A DNA stretch of 64,000 nucleotides from Sipunculus nudus (taxonomy: Eukaryota > Annelida > Sipuncula > Golfingiida > Sipunculidae), in assembly GCA_026874595.1 (NCBI GenBank), contig JAPPUL010000072.1:207945-271944 (forward strand), given 5' to 3'. Under the pieces are notes generated by a model. The model did not search any database. It was not told the origin of the DNA and was given only the letters and a program-made list of their open reading frames with translations. The translations under genes and the position numbers were made by a program. Shown piece by piece: positions 27,258 through 36,750 of the stretch; position 1 is the stretch's first letter, and every line of letters begins with the position of its first letter.

Positions 27258-28502
27258 TTAATCCTCCACGTTAAATAAAGATTGTACTGACTTTCTATCT
27301 TTGCGTAAGCTCTCTATTCTATCAAGTGCCTCAGCTTCAGTTTTATCTAATTTTTCTAAGAAGTTATTCTTCTTTTTATTTTTATTATTTTGATTTTTGT
27401 CTTTTCTTTGCTTTTTTTCTTTACTTTTAGATTTTTGTTTTATAACTTGCTTTTGCTGTTTCTTAATTACTTTACTACCAGATACCTTAACATTCTTTTT
27501 AGGTATAGCTTGGGGCAGTGCTTTATCTTTATCTTTGCCTATAGAGATAGCTTTTTTTGGTTTTGTTGTAACTTTTGGTTTTATTGTAGTTTTAGGAATT
27601 GTAGAAATTGTAGGGTTTTCACTACTTACGTTTAACATCTTGTATGCTGAGATAATGCCTTTGCTTATTGCAATAGAAGTTATAGTTGCTCCAGATATTG
27701 TATCAATACCGAGTTTAGGTTTAAAATTCTGTTTTGTAGAAGGTAAATCTTTTGCTTCTTTGCCTATGAATGGATTAATAAACTCAGGATAATTAGCTTT
27801 AACGCCAAGTCCAGGTGTCTCATTATGATTTACCATACGATAGCCTGTAATCTTTTTGTTGCGATTAAAGCCAATTAACATGCCAATATCACCACCATAG
27901 CCACCAGGTGCTTTATATTTTATTACCCAGCCATTTAATAATGCCCCTGCAGACTCTTCTTGATAAGCCTCATAAAACTCTGTAGGTTTTATACGATGTT
28001 CATTAAGCCGCCTCCTTAGTTCTTGGGCCTGCTCTATACTTATAAGAACAGGATTTGTTTTAAGGCCAAGCCTGTCTATTGCTGTTTTGTCATTATCAGG
28101 AGATTGTATTTGATATTCAATATAGGGGGCTTTTGCAAGCGTATCAAAATGTGCAGGCTTTATAACCTCATTAAATATTTTATAAGTCAAATCGTCTTGC
28201 TTTAAAATATATGTAGGATATTTAACAAACGTAGTTTTAGGATAAACTTCTTTTCTTGCTCGTTGTTCAAGGCCTTTTGTTGCAAATACAATTTGATCAG
28301 AACTAAGATACTGTACCATAGCAAGTATAGTAACAAGCAATGTACCAAATATCCCAAGCAGTGTACCAGTTGAAAGAATAGTATCTTGCTTTATTAAGCT
28401 ATTTTTTGATAAAAGACTACCTATATTATCACTCGTCGAACCATTTATAGAGCCTTCTGTACTTTCATTGTTATTGTTTGAGTTTTTGTCATTTGTATCC
28501 AT
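27258..28502 (-). CDS. RnfG/NqrC-like FMN-binding membrane protein with lysine-rich tail
   Basis: After a disordered Asn/Ser-rich start, one membrane segment (residues ~46-66) anchors an FMN_bind domain: VNHNETPGLGVKA at 225-237 and the covalent FMN motif SGATITS at 270-276 (Thr273 the likely attachment site). This is the architecture of RnfG/NqrC, subunits of ion-pumping NADH/ferredoxin oxidoreductases. The other rnf/nqr genes are absent here. The ~130 residues after the FMN domain are extremely Lys/Asn/Gln-rich, not typical of RnfG, and may contact nucleic acid or the anionic cell wall (inference). Confidence 0.82.
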   Translation of the reverse strand: MDTNDKNSNNNNESTEGSINGSTSDNIGSLLSKNSLIKQDTILSTGTLLGIFGTLLVTILAMVQYLSSDQIVFATKGLEQRARKEVYPKTTFVKYPTYILKQDDLTYKIFNEVIKPAHFDTLAKAPYIEYQIQSPDNDKTAIDRLGLKTNPVLISIEQAQELRRRLNEHRIKPTEFYEAYQEESAGALLNGWVIKYKAPGGYGGDIGMLIGFNRNKKITGYRMVNHNETPGLGVKANYPEFINPFIGKEAKDLPSTKQNFKPKLGIDTISGATITSIAISKGIISAYKMLNVSSENPTISTIPKTTIKPKVTTKPKKAISIGKDKDKALPQAIPKKNVKVSGSKVIKKQQKQVIKQKSKSKEKKQRKDKNQNNKNKKKNNFLEKLDKTEAEALDRIESLRKDRKSVQSLFNVED

Positions 28503-28672
28503 AATCTAACCCATATAAGTTTTTGCCCGTAAGCATAAAACTAATAATATAAAGATATATAAGGTATAAATAGTAAACCTTTATACATTCAAATTTATTT
28601 TACAAAGTTATTTTAAATAAAAGTTATTTTAAAAGAAATCATTTGTTTTATTTTGCTAAATTTGGCCTAAAT

Positions 28673-30025
28673 TTATGCTAAAAAATCTTTTAATTTTGTG
28701 AGTGCTTCTTTTATCTTTTCTTTAGGATATTCATGATCTTTAAGCTTACCGGTTAAAAAGTCGCTATAAGCCTGCATGTCATAATTACCATGTCCGCTTA
28801 GATTAAAGAGAATGACTTTTTCTTTACCCTCTTCTTTAGCTTTTAAAGCCTCCTCTATGGCAACATGTATAGCATGAGCTGTTTCTGGAGCAGGGATTAG
28901 GCCTTCTGTTTTTGTAAAGAGCAGTGCAGAATTAAAAACCTTTGTTTGAGGAACAGCTTGTGCTTCGACTATATTATCATGTACAAGTTGACTAACTAAT
29001 GAAGAGTCCCCGTGGTAACGAAGACCTCCAGCATGTATTCCAGGCGGTATAAAAGAATGGCCTAGAGTATACATACTAAGTAAAGGAGTAAGGCCTGCTG
29101 TGTCGCCAAAATCGTACGTAAATTCTCCTTTTGTAAGAGTTGGACATGATGTTGGTTCAACAGCTATTGCACGTAGCTCTTTGCCGTTTATTTTATCGTG
29201 TATGAAAGGAAAAGCAAGGCCTGCAAAGTTACTGCCGCCTCCGCAACAGCCGATTACGATATTAGGATAATGGTTTGCAATTTCCATTTGTCTTTTTGCT
29301 TCAAGCCCGATTATTGTTTGATGTAGGCATACATGATTTAAAACCGAGCCAAGAGAATAGTTTGTATCAGGATTTGTTGCGGCGACCTCAACTGCCTCAG
29401 ATATTGCGATTCCAAGACTGCCGGGACTATTTGGATCTTCTTTTAATATATTTTGTCCTGATTTTGTTGTACTGCTTGGACTTGCTATAACCTTTGCATC
29501 CCAGATTTCCATAGCGATTTTTCTATACGGTTTTTGCTCGTAACTCACCTTCACCATGTATACAAGTATTTCAAGTCCGAGCAAAGAGCCTGCAAGTGCA
29601 AGTGATGAGCCCCATTGTCCTGCACCTGTTTCTGTAGCTATTTTCGTTATTCCTTCTTGTTTGTTATACCATGCTTGAGGGATTGCTGTATTTGGTTTAT
29701 GGCTTCCGGTTGGGCTTACGCTCTCATTTTTGTAATATATTTTTGCAGGGGTATTTAATGCCTTTTCAAGTCTATGGGCTCTGTGCAAGGGAGAAGGTCT
29801 CCATATGGTGTATATATCAAGTATTTCTTGCGGTATTTTAATCCATCTTTGTTCGCTTACCTCTTGTTCTATTAAACTCATAGGAAATATTGCTTTAAGT
29901 GCTTCTGGTCCTATTGGTTCTTTAGTTTGGGGGTTTAGCGGCATGGGAGGACGATTTGGCATGTCTGCTACTATATTGTACCACTTTTGTGGCATCTCGT
30001 TTTCGTTTAATAATATCTTTGTCAT
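28673..30025 (-). CDS. trpB: Tryptophan synthase beta chain, TrpB2 type
   Basis: A PLP enzyme condensing indole with serine. The long form (450 aa) starts with [18 protein letters not shown] and contains [12 protein letters not shown]. The PLP lysine is Lys110 in [37 protein letters not shown] (phosphate-binding glycine loop) and [10 protein letters not shown] mark the TrpB2 subfamily rather than the TrpA-partnered TrpB1. No trpA or other trp gene is adjacent. Stand-alone TrpB2 is thought to salvage indole or act with other partners. It is monocistronic on the minus strand. Confidence 0.95.
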   Translation of the reverse strand: MTKILLNENEMPQKWYNIVADMPNRPPMPLNPQTKEPIGPEALKAIFPMSLIEQEVSEQRWIKIPQEILDIYTIWRPSPLHRAHRLEKALNTPAKIYYKNESVSPTGSHKPNTAIPQAWYNKQEGITKIATETGAGQWGSSLALAGSLLGLEILVYMVKVSYEQKPYRKIAMEIWDAKVIASPSSTTKSGQNILKEDPNSPGSLGIAISEAVEVAATNPDTNYSLGSVLNHVCLHQTIIGLEAKRQMEIANHYPNIVIGCCGGGSNFAGLAFPFIHDKINGKELRAIAVEPTSCPTLTKGEFTYDFGDTAGLTPLLSMYTLGHSFIPPGIHAGGLRYHGDSSLVSQLVHDNIVEAQAVPQTKVFNSALLFTKTEGLIPAPETAHAIHVAIEEALKAKEEGKEKVILFNLSGHGNYDMQAYSDFLTGKLKDHEYPKEKIKEALTKLKDFLA

Positions 30026-30372
30026 TTCTTATGCTCCAGAATTCGGGTCTTTTTTTTAAAACTTTAAATAAAGTCTTTTTAATTAAAAAAGACAATCTAA
30101 CATTATTTTTTATCATAAAGAAAGCATAAAGTAATAAAGAAAGCATAAAGTAATAAAGAAAAAGGAAAGTGAAAGGAAAGGAAAGGAAAGGAAAAAGAAT
30201 ACCTCGCATGTAAAACATCCACCGCAAATAGATGTAAAGCAGCTTTCGTTTCATGTGAAACTATTTGCAGTAAACTTGTTTGTCAATATTTTTAGTTCCA
30301 AGCAAGACAAGTATATATATTCATCTATTCCCATTTAAAAACTGTATTTTCCTAAAGTGTGTTTACTTTTAA
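30026..30372. other. Intergenic region with A-rich repeats and a parS-like palindrome
   Basis: This region separates divergent genes. At 30110-30160 an AAGTAATAAAGAAAGCAT unit repeats, followed by a GGAAA run (30170-30195). The palindrome GTTTCATGTGAAAC lies at 30248-30261. I see no RNA gene or coding sequence. Confidence 0.5.
30247..30262. promoter_or_regulatory. parS-like palindrome (degenerate)
   Basis: CGTTTCATGTGAAACT matches the ParB-binding consensus TGTTTCACGTGAAACA at 13 of 16 positions, with CATGTG at the centre instead of CACGTG. It lies between genes, unlike the better match at 44861. Confidence 0.35.
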
Positions 30373-30693
30373 ATGAACAATGGCGGATTAAATATGAATA
30401 TTCTATATACAATCAAAGTAATTGCTTATTGGGCCTTCTGTGTTACTTTTGTTGTAATTATTATTTTTTACTCGATTCCCTTTTTATATAAGATTAATAC
30501 ATGGCTTTCAGTTGGAGAACAAAATGAACATCCACACGAGCTATACTTTAAAATATTATCTCGAGAATCCTCGAGTAAAGTTAAGCAAAAAGCTAAAAAC
30601 TCACCGAAGATAGAAGCACATACAAATACAACACGTACCTTTGATAGGCCTACTAAAAGGAAAAAGAAAGCACATAAGCCGATTTTAAACTAA
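30373..30693 (+). CDS. Small membrane protein, 106 aa, unknown
   Basis: One clear membrane helix (residues ~12-38, IKVIAYWAFCVTFVVIIIFYSI) is followed by a short region and a strongly basic, Lys/Arg/Thr-rich tail (THKR-like, ending KRKKKAHKPILN), presumably cytoplasmic. I do not recognise a family. An internal ATG at codon 8 is an alternative start. It converges on the next gene, 13 bases away. Confidence 0.5.
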   Translation: MNNGGLNMNILYTIKVIAYWAFCVTFVVIIIFYSIPFLYKINTWLSVGEQNEHPHELYFKILSRESSSKVKQKAKNSPKIEAHTNTTRTFDRPTKRKKKAHKPILN

Positions 30694-30706
30694 ACGACGT
30701 TTTTTA

Positions 30707-31282
30707 CTACCTTTTCTTACGCAAGGCAATCTTATTGTTTATAAGAACTCCAAATCCAGATAGTTCTTTTACTAAAAAAAGCTCTTTTGGTATTTTGTAT
30801 TTGCCGATTATAAGCTTATCTGATGAGAGGGTAGTATTAGTCTTTGTTTTAACATCTTTTAGAGCAAAGTGTTTGTCTTTTATGCTATAAAAAAAGCTTA
30901 TATCAAATGTTTTAGATATTGTTAAGTTTTCTTTTTTAGCGTTTTTAATGTATACTTCTATGAACGTCTGGCTTGCACGCTCCTCCACTTCCATTATGTA
31001 TATTAGATTCTCTTTCTCATTTTCGTAAATATTCCCTTTATGTACAACGTCATAACTTTGCCATACCCAAAATGCAGCTATAATAAATAGTATATTGAAA
31101 ATGTAAAAAACTTTGCGTTGCCGAGAAAGTGAAGGATTTACAGCAGGTTCATATTGTCTTTTCGTTTGCCATTCTCGTGGCTTGGAGTAATAAGTAACAT
31201 ATCCTCCCTCTTGTTCGTATTCTTTGGCATCTACAACCTCTGGTTTTCTCATAAAATAATATTCTTTTTTAGATTCTTTCAT
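30707..31282 (-). CDS. Hypothetical single-pass membrane protein, 191 aa
   Basis: An N-terminal cytoplasmic part of about 55 residues, rich in Tyr, Glu and Lys, is followed by one membrane segment (VFYIFNILFIIAAFWVWQSY). An extracytoplasmic domain then has alternating strands (NLIYIMEVEERASQTFIEVY, ISFFYSIKDKHFALKDV, ELSGFGVLINNKIAL). No family is recognised. No cysteine pairs or catalytic motifs are seen. It is in a separate unit from the acetoacetate operon, with promoter-like and inverted-repeat sequence between. Confidence 0.55.
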   Translation of the reverse strand: MKESKKEYYFMRKPEVVDAKEYEQEGGYVTYYSKPREWQTKRQYEPAVNPSLSRQRKVFYIFNILFIIAAFWVWQSYDVVHKGNIYENEKENLIYIMEVEERASQTFIEVYIKNAKKENLTISKTFDISFFYSIKDKHFALKDVKTKTNTTLSSDKLIIGKYKIPKELFLVKELSGFGVLINNKIALRKKR

Positions 31283-31390
31283 AGATTCTTACATAGCGGG
31301 AAAAGGTCTTAATGGTTTGGACTATAAGCTTTCTCTTTTATGATGTATAGTATCTATAAGAATGTATACTTTCTTTAGTATAATAGTGAT

Positions 31391-31480
31391 CTCTCAAGCA
31401 TAAATCATCATTAGCCTTTAGCCTTCAAGGAATAAAAAGGAATAAAGATGAATAGTATACCTTACTGTAATGCTTGAGAG
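31391..31480. repeat. Widely spaced 11-bp inverted repeat
   Basis: CTCTCAAGCAT at 31391-31401 is the exact reverse complement of ATGCTTGAGAG at 31470-31480, about 68 bases apart, in the gap after atoE. It could close a structured transcript or a site for a dimeric protein. Not recognised. Confidence 0.4.
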
Positions 31481-31540
31481 TCTGCCATTCTTCTAACACG
31501 AGCCTTATAAATAGTCTCTTACTTATAAATAGCTGCTTAC

Positions 31541-32899
31541 TTAAAAGAAGAGCAAGCCAAGTGATATAATTATGCCGGAATAAAGTAGTACAATAATACA
31601 ATATCCCATTATGTCCCGCGCTCCAAGCCGTGCAATACCTAATGCCGGTAATGCCCAAAAGGGTTGAATCATATTTGTCCAGGCATCACCCCAAGCTATA
31701 GACATTGCCGTCTTTGCAGCGTCAACTCCAAGTTCTGCTCCTGCTGGCATCATTATAGGTGCTTGCACTACCCATTGTCCGCCTCCAGACGGTACAAAAA
31801 AGTTTACAATACCAGCACTGATAAAAGTAAAGAGAGGATACGTAAATTCATTTGAGATTGTAACAAATGCTTGCGAGATATAACCTGCAAGAGAAACACC
31901 ATCAGCACCTGCAAATTTCATTAATCCCATAATACCAGCATAAAATGGAAATTGTAATAATATACCTCCAACATTTCTACAAGCATCATCAACCGCACGT
32001 ACTAGCCTAATTGGTGTTTTATGTAAAATTATAGCTGTGAATAAGAATATGAAGTTTATTATGTTTAGATTTAGGGCAAAGCCATTTTTTGCAAAGTGTA
32101 AGATTATTAGGGTATAACCAATTATTCCAAGAACAATGTTTATCCATGCAGCATTTTCAAGCTTTTGGGCTGGAGTCATTTTATCTTTGTCAAGAGTTTT
32201 TTCTTCTTCAGGCTCTTCAAATAAATCTGGGTCTACTAAAGTAGTGTTTTCTTTTGAGGGATGCATTGCCCTAAGGACAAAAGGTATGGTTAATGTAAGA
32301 ATGGCTACTATAATTAGATTGTATGCTGATCCTATAGTTTGTGTTATTGGAATGGCTTGAGTTAAGGCTCCCCGTGTAAGTGCTTCAAGTCCTTCTGATG
32401 AGGCAATTTTAAGTGGTATTGAACCAGAAAAACCTCCGTGCCAGACTATGAATCCTGCATAGGCAGCTGCAATAAGTAAGGCATAGTGTACACCTTTTAC
32501 TTTTTTGGCAACTTCTCGTGCAAAAATTGCGCCGACAACTAATCCTGTTCCCCAATTTATAAAACTGGCTATAAGGGCTATGAAATTTACTAGTAAAACC
32601 GCTTGGCCTGGTGTTTTGGCAATGCCTGCAAGAGTTGATAGAAATCTTTTAACAACAGAAGATGTTGCAAGTACGGTCCCTGTTACTAGTACTAAAGCCA
32701 TTTGCATTGCAAATGTTAGGATAGACCAAAATCCCCCATACCAAGCACTAAGCAGCTCTTCAGGGGAGGCTTTTGTTACAGGAAAAGCCGCAAGAAATAC
32801 AACAAAGGTAAGTACAACCGCAAAAATAAAAGGATTTGGTAAATAACGCTTTACTAAATTAACTGATCCATCTACAGTCTTACCAAAAAATGTGTTCAT
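31541..32899 (-). CDS. atoE: Short-chain fatty acid permease (AtoE family)
   Basis: A 452-residue permease with about 11-12 hydrophobic segments of the AtoE/TIGR00366 family: LVKRYLPNPFIFAVVLTFVV, FASFINWGTGLVVGAI-like FINWGTGLVVGAIFAREVA, HGGFSGSIPL and FVPSGGGQWVVQAPIMMP. It takes up acetoacetate or short-chain fatty acids. I start at the ATG at 32899, preceded by GGAGGAG; an upstream in-frame start at 32929 lacks one. It is the third gene of an operon with the CoA-transferase genes, which activate the imported acids. Confidence 0.93.
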   Translation of the reverse strand: MNTFFGKTVDGSVNLVKRYLPNPFIFAVVLTFVVFLAAFPVTKASPEELLSAWYGGFWSILTFAMQMALVLVTGTVLATSSVVKRFLSTLAGIAKTPGQAVLLVNFIALIASFINWGTGLVVGAIFAREVAKKVKGVHYALLIAAAYAGFIVWHGGFSGSIPLKIASSEGLEALTRGALTQAIPITQTIGSAYNLIIVAILTLTIPFVLRAMHPSKENTTLVDPDLFEEPEEEKTLDKDKMTPAQKLENAAWINIVLGIIGYTLIILHFAKNGFALNLNIINFIFLFTAIILHKTPIRLVRAVDDACRNVGGILLQFPFYAGIMGLMKFAGADGVSLAGYISQAFVTISNEFTYPLFTFISAGIVNFFVPSGGGQWVVQAPIMMPAGAELGVDAAKTAMSIAWGDAWTNMIQPFWALPALGIARLGARDIMGYCIIVLLYSGIIISLGLLFF

Positions 32900-32946
32900 A
32901 ATCTCCTCCATAAAAGTTATTATTTTCAATTATTATTTATTATTTA

Positions 32947-33597
32947 TTAACTAAGTGCAACCTCGTATGAAGCTTCTGTTACTTTCGATACATCCTCAAG
33001 GCTGACTCCTTTTGTAAGTTCTTTTAAAAATAATTTGCCAGCATTAAACTCAAATACTGCAAGTTCCGTAATAATCATATCCACAACCGATTTCCCTGTA
33101 AGCGGTAAGCTACATTTCTTTAAAATCTTAGGCTTACCTTTTGCAGTATGCAAAGTCGATACAATAACTTTTTTAGTACCAGAAAGTAAATCCATTGCAC
33201 CTCCCATACCAGGCAAAAACTTACCAGGTATTTTCCAATTTGCAAGATTACCTTCTTCATCAACTTCCAAAGCCCCCAAAACACTAATGTCAATATGTGA
33301 ACCGCGTATTATCTCAAACGAAGTAACAGAATCAAAAAATACTCCGCCAGCTCTTAAACGTACAGCATTTCCTCCAGCATCAATAATATCTTTATCTGCA
33401 TCCTCCACCGTGCCCTTATCCCATACCCCAGCAAAACCATTCTCAGAGTGAAAACTAACATTTATATTAGAGGATAAGTAGTTAATTGCTTTCGTCGGAA
33501 GCCCTATTCCAAGGTTTATTAAATCACCATCGTTAAACTCTTTTGCAACACGTTTTGCTATTATCTCTTTTGCGTTTTGTATCTCTTTTGCGTCCAT
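32947..33597 (-). CDS. atoA: CoA-transferase subunit B (acetoacetate/3-oxoacid CoA-transferase beta)
   Basis: The protein has the class I CoA-transferase beta signatures: LINLGIGLPTKAINYL and the catalytic glutamate Glu52 in FHSENGF, then GGVFFDSVTSFEIIRGSHID and LPGMGGAMDLLSG. It transfers CoA from acetyl-CoA or succinyl-CoA to acetoacetate or a short-chain acid. The 216-aa length is normal. It starts 4 bases after the stop of the alpha subunit and precedes the permease by 47 bases, which supports an acetoacetate/butyrate utilisation operon. Confidence 0.95.
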   Translation of the reverse strand: MDAKEIQNAKEIIAKRVAKEFNDGDLINLGIGLPTKAINYLSSNINVSFHSENGFAGVWDKGTVEDADKDIIDAGGNAVRLRAGGVFFDSVTSFEIIRGSHIDISVLGALEVDEEGNLANWKIPGKFLPGMGGAMDLLSGTKKVIVSTLHTAKGKPKILKKCSLPLTGKSVVDMIITELAVFEFNAGKLFLKELTKGVSLEDVSKVTEASYEVALS

Positions 33598-33601
33598 AGA
33601 A

Positions 33602-34249
33602 TTATATCTTTACTATATGATTTATATATATGAAGGGAGTATGTATAAAGTTTGGATCTAACTCTCCAGCTTTTACTATAGTTTCAACTTCAGCAATAGA
33701 TATTTTTGCAGAACCTGCCATCGGTACATTAAAGTTACGAGCTGCTTTATTATATATTAGATTGCCAAAAGTGTCTGCCTTATAAGCTTTCAAAAGTGCT
33801 ATGTCGCTATATAGTGGTCTTTCTAGAAGGTATTCTTGTCCATCTACAGTTATTATTTCTTTTCCGTTGCAAACTAAAGTCTCTAAACCAACTTTAGTAA
33901 GTATTCCTCCAAGACCACAAGATGCTGCTCTAATCCTTTCGGCAAGAGTCCCTTGTGGGACTAACTCAACATCTAGAAAGCCTTCAAGCATCTGCTCTTG
34001 AGTATATTTATTTGTTCCTATGTGAGAGGCATAAAGTTTTTTAATTTTCCGCTTTGAGATTAATTTGCCAATGCCATAATTATCTATTCCGGTATCAGAT
34101 GAGATTAATGTAAGGTTTTGTACATCTGTTTTTGCAATTTCATCGATAATATTATGTGGACTGCCGCATCCTAAAAACCCGCCAATACAAATAGTCATAC
34201 CATCTTTTAAAAACGAACCAATATCTTTTAAAAAGATTTCTTTTCCCAT
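33602..34249 (-). CDS. atoD: CoA-transferase subunit A (acetoacetate/3-oxoacid CoA-transferase alpha)
   Basis: The alpha subunit of the same enzyme: FLKDGMTICIGGFLGCGSPH carries the CoA-binding glycines, followed by the LISSDTGIDNYGIGKLI and QEYLLERPLYSDIALLKAYKADTFGN signatures. I prefer the ATG at 34249 (after GGCGGG) to one at 34264; the difference is five residues. It is the first gene of the operon. A promoter must lie in 34265-34518 on the minus strand, but I cannot place it with certainty. Confidence 0.94.
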   Translation of the reverse strand: MGKEIFLKDIGSFLKDGMTICIGGFLGCGSPHNIIDEIAKTDVQNLTLISSDTGIDNYGIGKLISKRKIKKLYASHIGTNKYTQEQMLEGFLDVELVPQGTLAERIRAASCGLGGILTKVGLETLVCNGKEIITVDGQEYLLERPLYSDIALLKAYKADTFGNLIYNKAARNFNVPMAGSAKISIAEVETIVKAGELDPNFIHTPFIYINHIVKI

Positions 34250-34426
34250 AAAAACCCGCCGCATAAAGTGATAAGCTATTCTAGAAAGCTACTAAGCATA
34301 TATTTAAAAAGCAAGTTTTTTTAAGGTGCATAAACTAAGCTTAGTTAATAGCCTAGATGGACTTATATAAAAGCTTTAGTAAGGAAGCAAACAGCGATTA
34401 CAAATAATCTAGTAGGCAAGTTGGAA

Positions 34427-34465
34427 AACAAAAAAGTTGTTAACTTAAAAAAAGTTGTTAACTTA
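34427..34465. repeat. 19-bp direct repeat containing GTTAAC
   Basis: AAAAAGTTGTTAACTTAA occurs twice in tandem about 60 bases before the first lipoprotein gene. Each copy holds the palindrome GTTAAC. It may be an operator for the lipoprotein cluster; unproven. Confidence 0.4.
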
Positions 34466-34518
34466 AATTTATACCTTCATAATTCATAAGTAAACTATAA
34501 AAGGGATAAGGTGCTAAT

Positions 34519-35622
34519 ATGTTAAGAAAAAGTATTTTAATGATTATTATATTTAGTTTTGTTTTTGCGGGCTGTGGAAATGACATGTCAAACACGGGAG
34601 GAGAAGGCAGCGGTCAAACTAGCTGTAATATTTCTATATCTAGCTATGAAGAGTTTGACAAAATAAGAGACAACTTGTCTTGTAATTACACGCTTACAGC
34701 AAATATTGACTTTCCGAGTAACACAGACTTTGAGCCAATAGGAACTGAAAACAAACCTTTTACAGGAGTGCTAGACGGAGCAGGACATACGATAAAAAAG
34801 GTTACAATTGAGAAGAAAGGTTCTTCTTATGTAGGAGTAATTGGCTATGCAAAGGGTGCTACTATTAAGAAGTTTGTTGTTGAGAATGCAAATGTTAAAG
34901 GCAGATCACGTGTAGGTGCTGTAATCTCAAGTGTAGGTGCTGTAGTAGGAGAAGTACGTGATAGTAAGATAATGGAGCTTAGTGTAATCGGTGGTAAAGT
35001 AGAGACTGATGCTAATCAGGTCGGCGGGCTCGTTGGAGCTAGCTACAATACTATTATAGAAAACTCTTATTCATCTTCTACTGTTAAGGGTAATAGCAAT
35101 GTAGGCGGTCTTGTTGGAAGAAATGTTGGGACTATAGAAAACTCATATGCAACGGGAGAGGTTACTGGTGCTGATACTGTAGGCGGTCTTGTTGGATTTA
35201 ACTACGGGGGGACTATAGAAAACTCATATGCAACGGGAAAGGTTACGAGAGTGGGTAGTGATCGTCCTGTTTTTGCAGGCGGTCTTGTTGGTTGGAACTC
35301 CGGGGGGACTATAGAAAACTCATATGCAACGGGAGCGGTTACTGGTACTAGTTTTGCAGGCGGTCTTGTTGGACTGGCTGATGGCCAGAACACAATAGAA
35401 AACAGCTACTATGACCAAGAGGGCACAGGGAAAACGGATGCTGATAAGGGTATAGGAGTAAGTGGGAAAGCTAATATCGTAAAAAGAGATAATAAGTACT
35501 ATGATACTCTAGGGACGGAGGATATAACTACCGACGATGTTGAGATATTCAAAGGCTGGGATTCAAGTGTATGGGATTTGAAAGCTGGCGCATGGCCAAA
35601 GCTTGCATGGCAAACGAATTAA
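34519..35622 (+). CDS. GLUG-repeat surface lipoprotein 1
   Basis: A signal peptide ends in the lipobox FVFAGC (Cys20). A conserved domain follows (CNISISSYEEFDKIRD, NYTLTANIDF, PFTGVLDGAGHTIKKV), then a parallel beta-helix-like region of GLUG repeats: units of about 20-25 residues built as VGGLVGxNxGTIENSYATGxVTG, with at least five copies. This is the first of four tandem paralogues. Two G6 tracts (35206-35211, 35302-35307) sit inside GLUG units in frame. GLUG proteins in other bacteria are surface adhesins or hydrolase stalks. Gene length differences arise from repeat number. Confidence 0.85.
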   Translation: MLRKSILMIIIFSFVFAGCGNDMSNTGGEGSGQTSCNISISSYEEFDKIRDNLSCNYTLTANIDFPSNTDFEPIGTENKPFTGVLDGAGHTIKKVTIEKKGSSYVGVIGYAKGATIKKFVVENANVKGRSRVGAVISSVGAVVGEVRDSKIMELSVIGGKVETDANQVGGLVGASYNTIIENSYSSSTVKGNSNVGGLVGRNVGTIENSYATGEVTGADTVGGLVGFNYGGTIENSYATGKVTRVGSDRPVFAGGLVGWNSGGTIENSYATGAVTGTSFAGGLVGLADGQNTIENSYYDQEGTGKTDADKGIGVSGKANIVKRDNKYYDTLGTEDITTDDVEIFKGWDSSVWDLKAGAWPKLAWQTN

Positions 35623-35744
35623 CCTTTAAGTATCGGGCGATAAGAAAGCATAAAAAGAGTAGTAAAGCGTAGTAAAATATAATTAAAGGGTTATATTAGG
35701 TTTATTATAATAACTAAAATTAATTATATGTAGGAGTGAACACA
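35623..35744. repeat. Duplicated intergenic cassette, copy 1
   Basis: From CCTTTAAGTATCGGGCGATA to the next start codon this spacer is almost identical to 36751-36884 and 37785-37906. Each ends in TAGGAG about 8 bases before ATG. It shows that lipoprotein genes 2-4 arose by tandem duplication of a gene-plus-spacer unit. Confidence 0.85.
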
Positions 35745-36750
35745 ATGAAAAATAAAAGTATAGTAGTGCTTATTTTGAGTATTCTTGTGGTTTTGGGCTG
35801 TGGAAATGACATGTCAAACACGGGAGGAGAAGGCAGCGGTCAAACTAGCTGTAATATTTCTATAGCTAACTATAAAGCGTTTGACAAAATAAGAGAAAAC
35901 TTGTCTTGTAATTACACGCTTACAGCAGATATTGACTTTGAAATGAGAACAGACTTTGAGCCAATAGGAACTGAAAACAAACCTTTTACAGGAGTGCTAG
36001 ACGGAGCAGGATATACGATAAAAAAGGTTACAATTGAGAAGAGCAAGGTTAACGATGTAGGAGTAATTGGCTATGCAAAGGGTGCTACTATTAAGAAGTT
36101 TGTTGTTGAGAATGCAAATGTTAAAGGCAGATCACGTGTAGGTGCTGTAGTAGGAGAAGTACATGATAGTAAGATAATGGAGCTTAGTGTAATCGGTGGT
36201 AAAGTAGAGACTGATGGTAATCAGGTCGGCGGGCTCGTTGGAGCTAGCTACAATACTATTATAGAAAACTCTTATTCATCTGCTACTGTTAAGGGTAATA
36301 GCAGTGTAGGCGGGCTCGTTGGAAGAAATGTTGGGGGGGACTATAGAAAACTCATATGCAACGGGAGCGGTTACTGGTGAGAGTGTAATGGGTGGTCTTG
36401 TTGGGTATACCATCAATGGGACTATAAAAAACTCATATGCAACGGGAGCGGTTACTGTTACTGGTATAGGTTTTAATGTCGGCGGTCTGGTTGGATGGCC
36501 TGAGGCCCAGAACACAATAGAAAACAGCTACTATGACAAAGAGGGCACAGGGAAAACGGATACTACTACAGGTGTTACAGGAGTAAGTGGGAAAGCTAAT
36601 ATCGTAAAAAGAGATAATAAGTACTATGATACTCTAGGGACGGAGGATATAACTACCGACGATGTTGAGATATTCAAGGGGTGGGATTTTGCAAGTGTAT
36701 GGGATTTTACAGAAAGACAGTGGCCAAAGCTTGCATGGCAAACGAATTAA
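35745..36750 (+). pseudogene. GLUG-repeat surface lipoprotein 2, out of frame at a G7 tract
   Basis: The signal peptide ends VVLGC and the N-terminal domain matches paralogues 1 and 3. The frame breaks at seven consecutive G (36333-36339). With seven, translation runs DYRKLICNGSGYW and stops at 36380. With six, as in gene 1, it would continue GTIENSYATGAVTG to 36750 with no other defect, giving about 334 residues. The break lies within a GLUG unit. Either this gene is phase-variable and 'off' here, or the tract was miscounted. The start is ATG 35745 with TAGGAG upstream. Confidence 0.8.

Noticed and set aside
36319-36750. Second half of GLUG lipoprotein 2 as an independent gene
   Set aside because: It has no signal peptide or ribosome site and continues the preceding gene exactly if one G is removed from the G7 tract.
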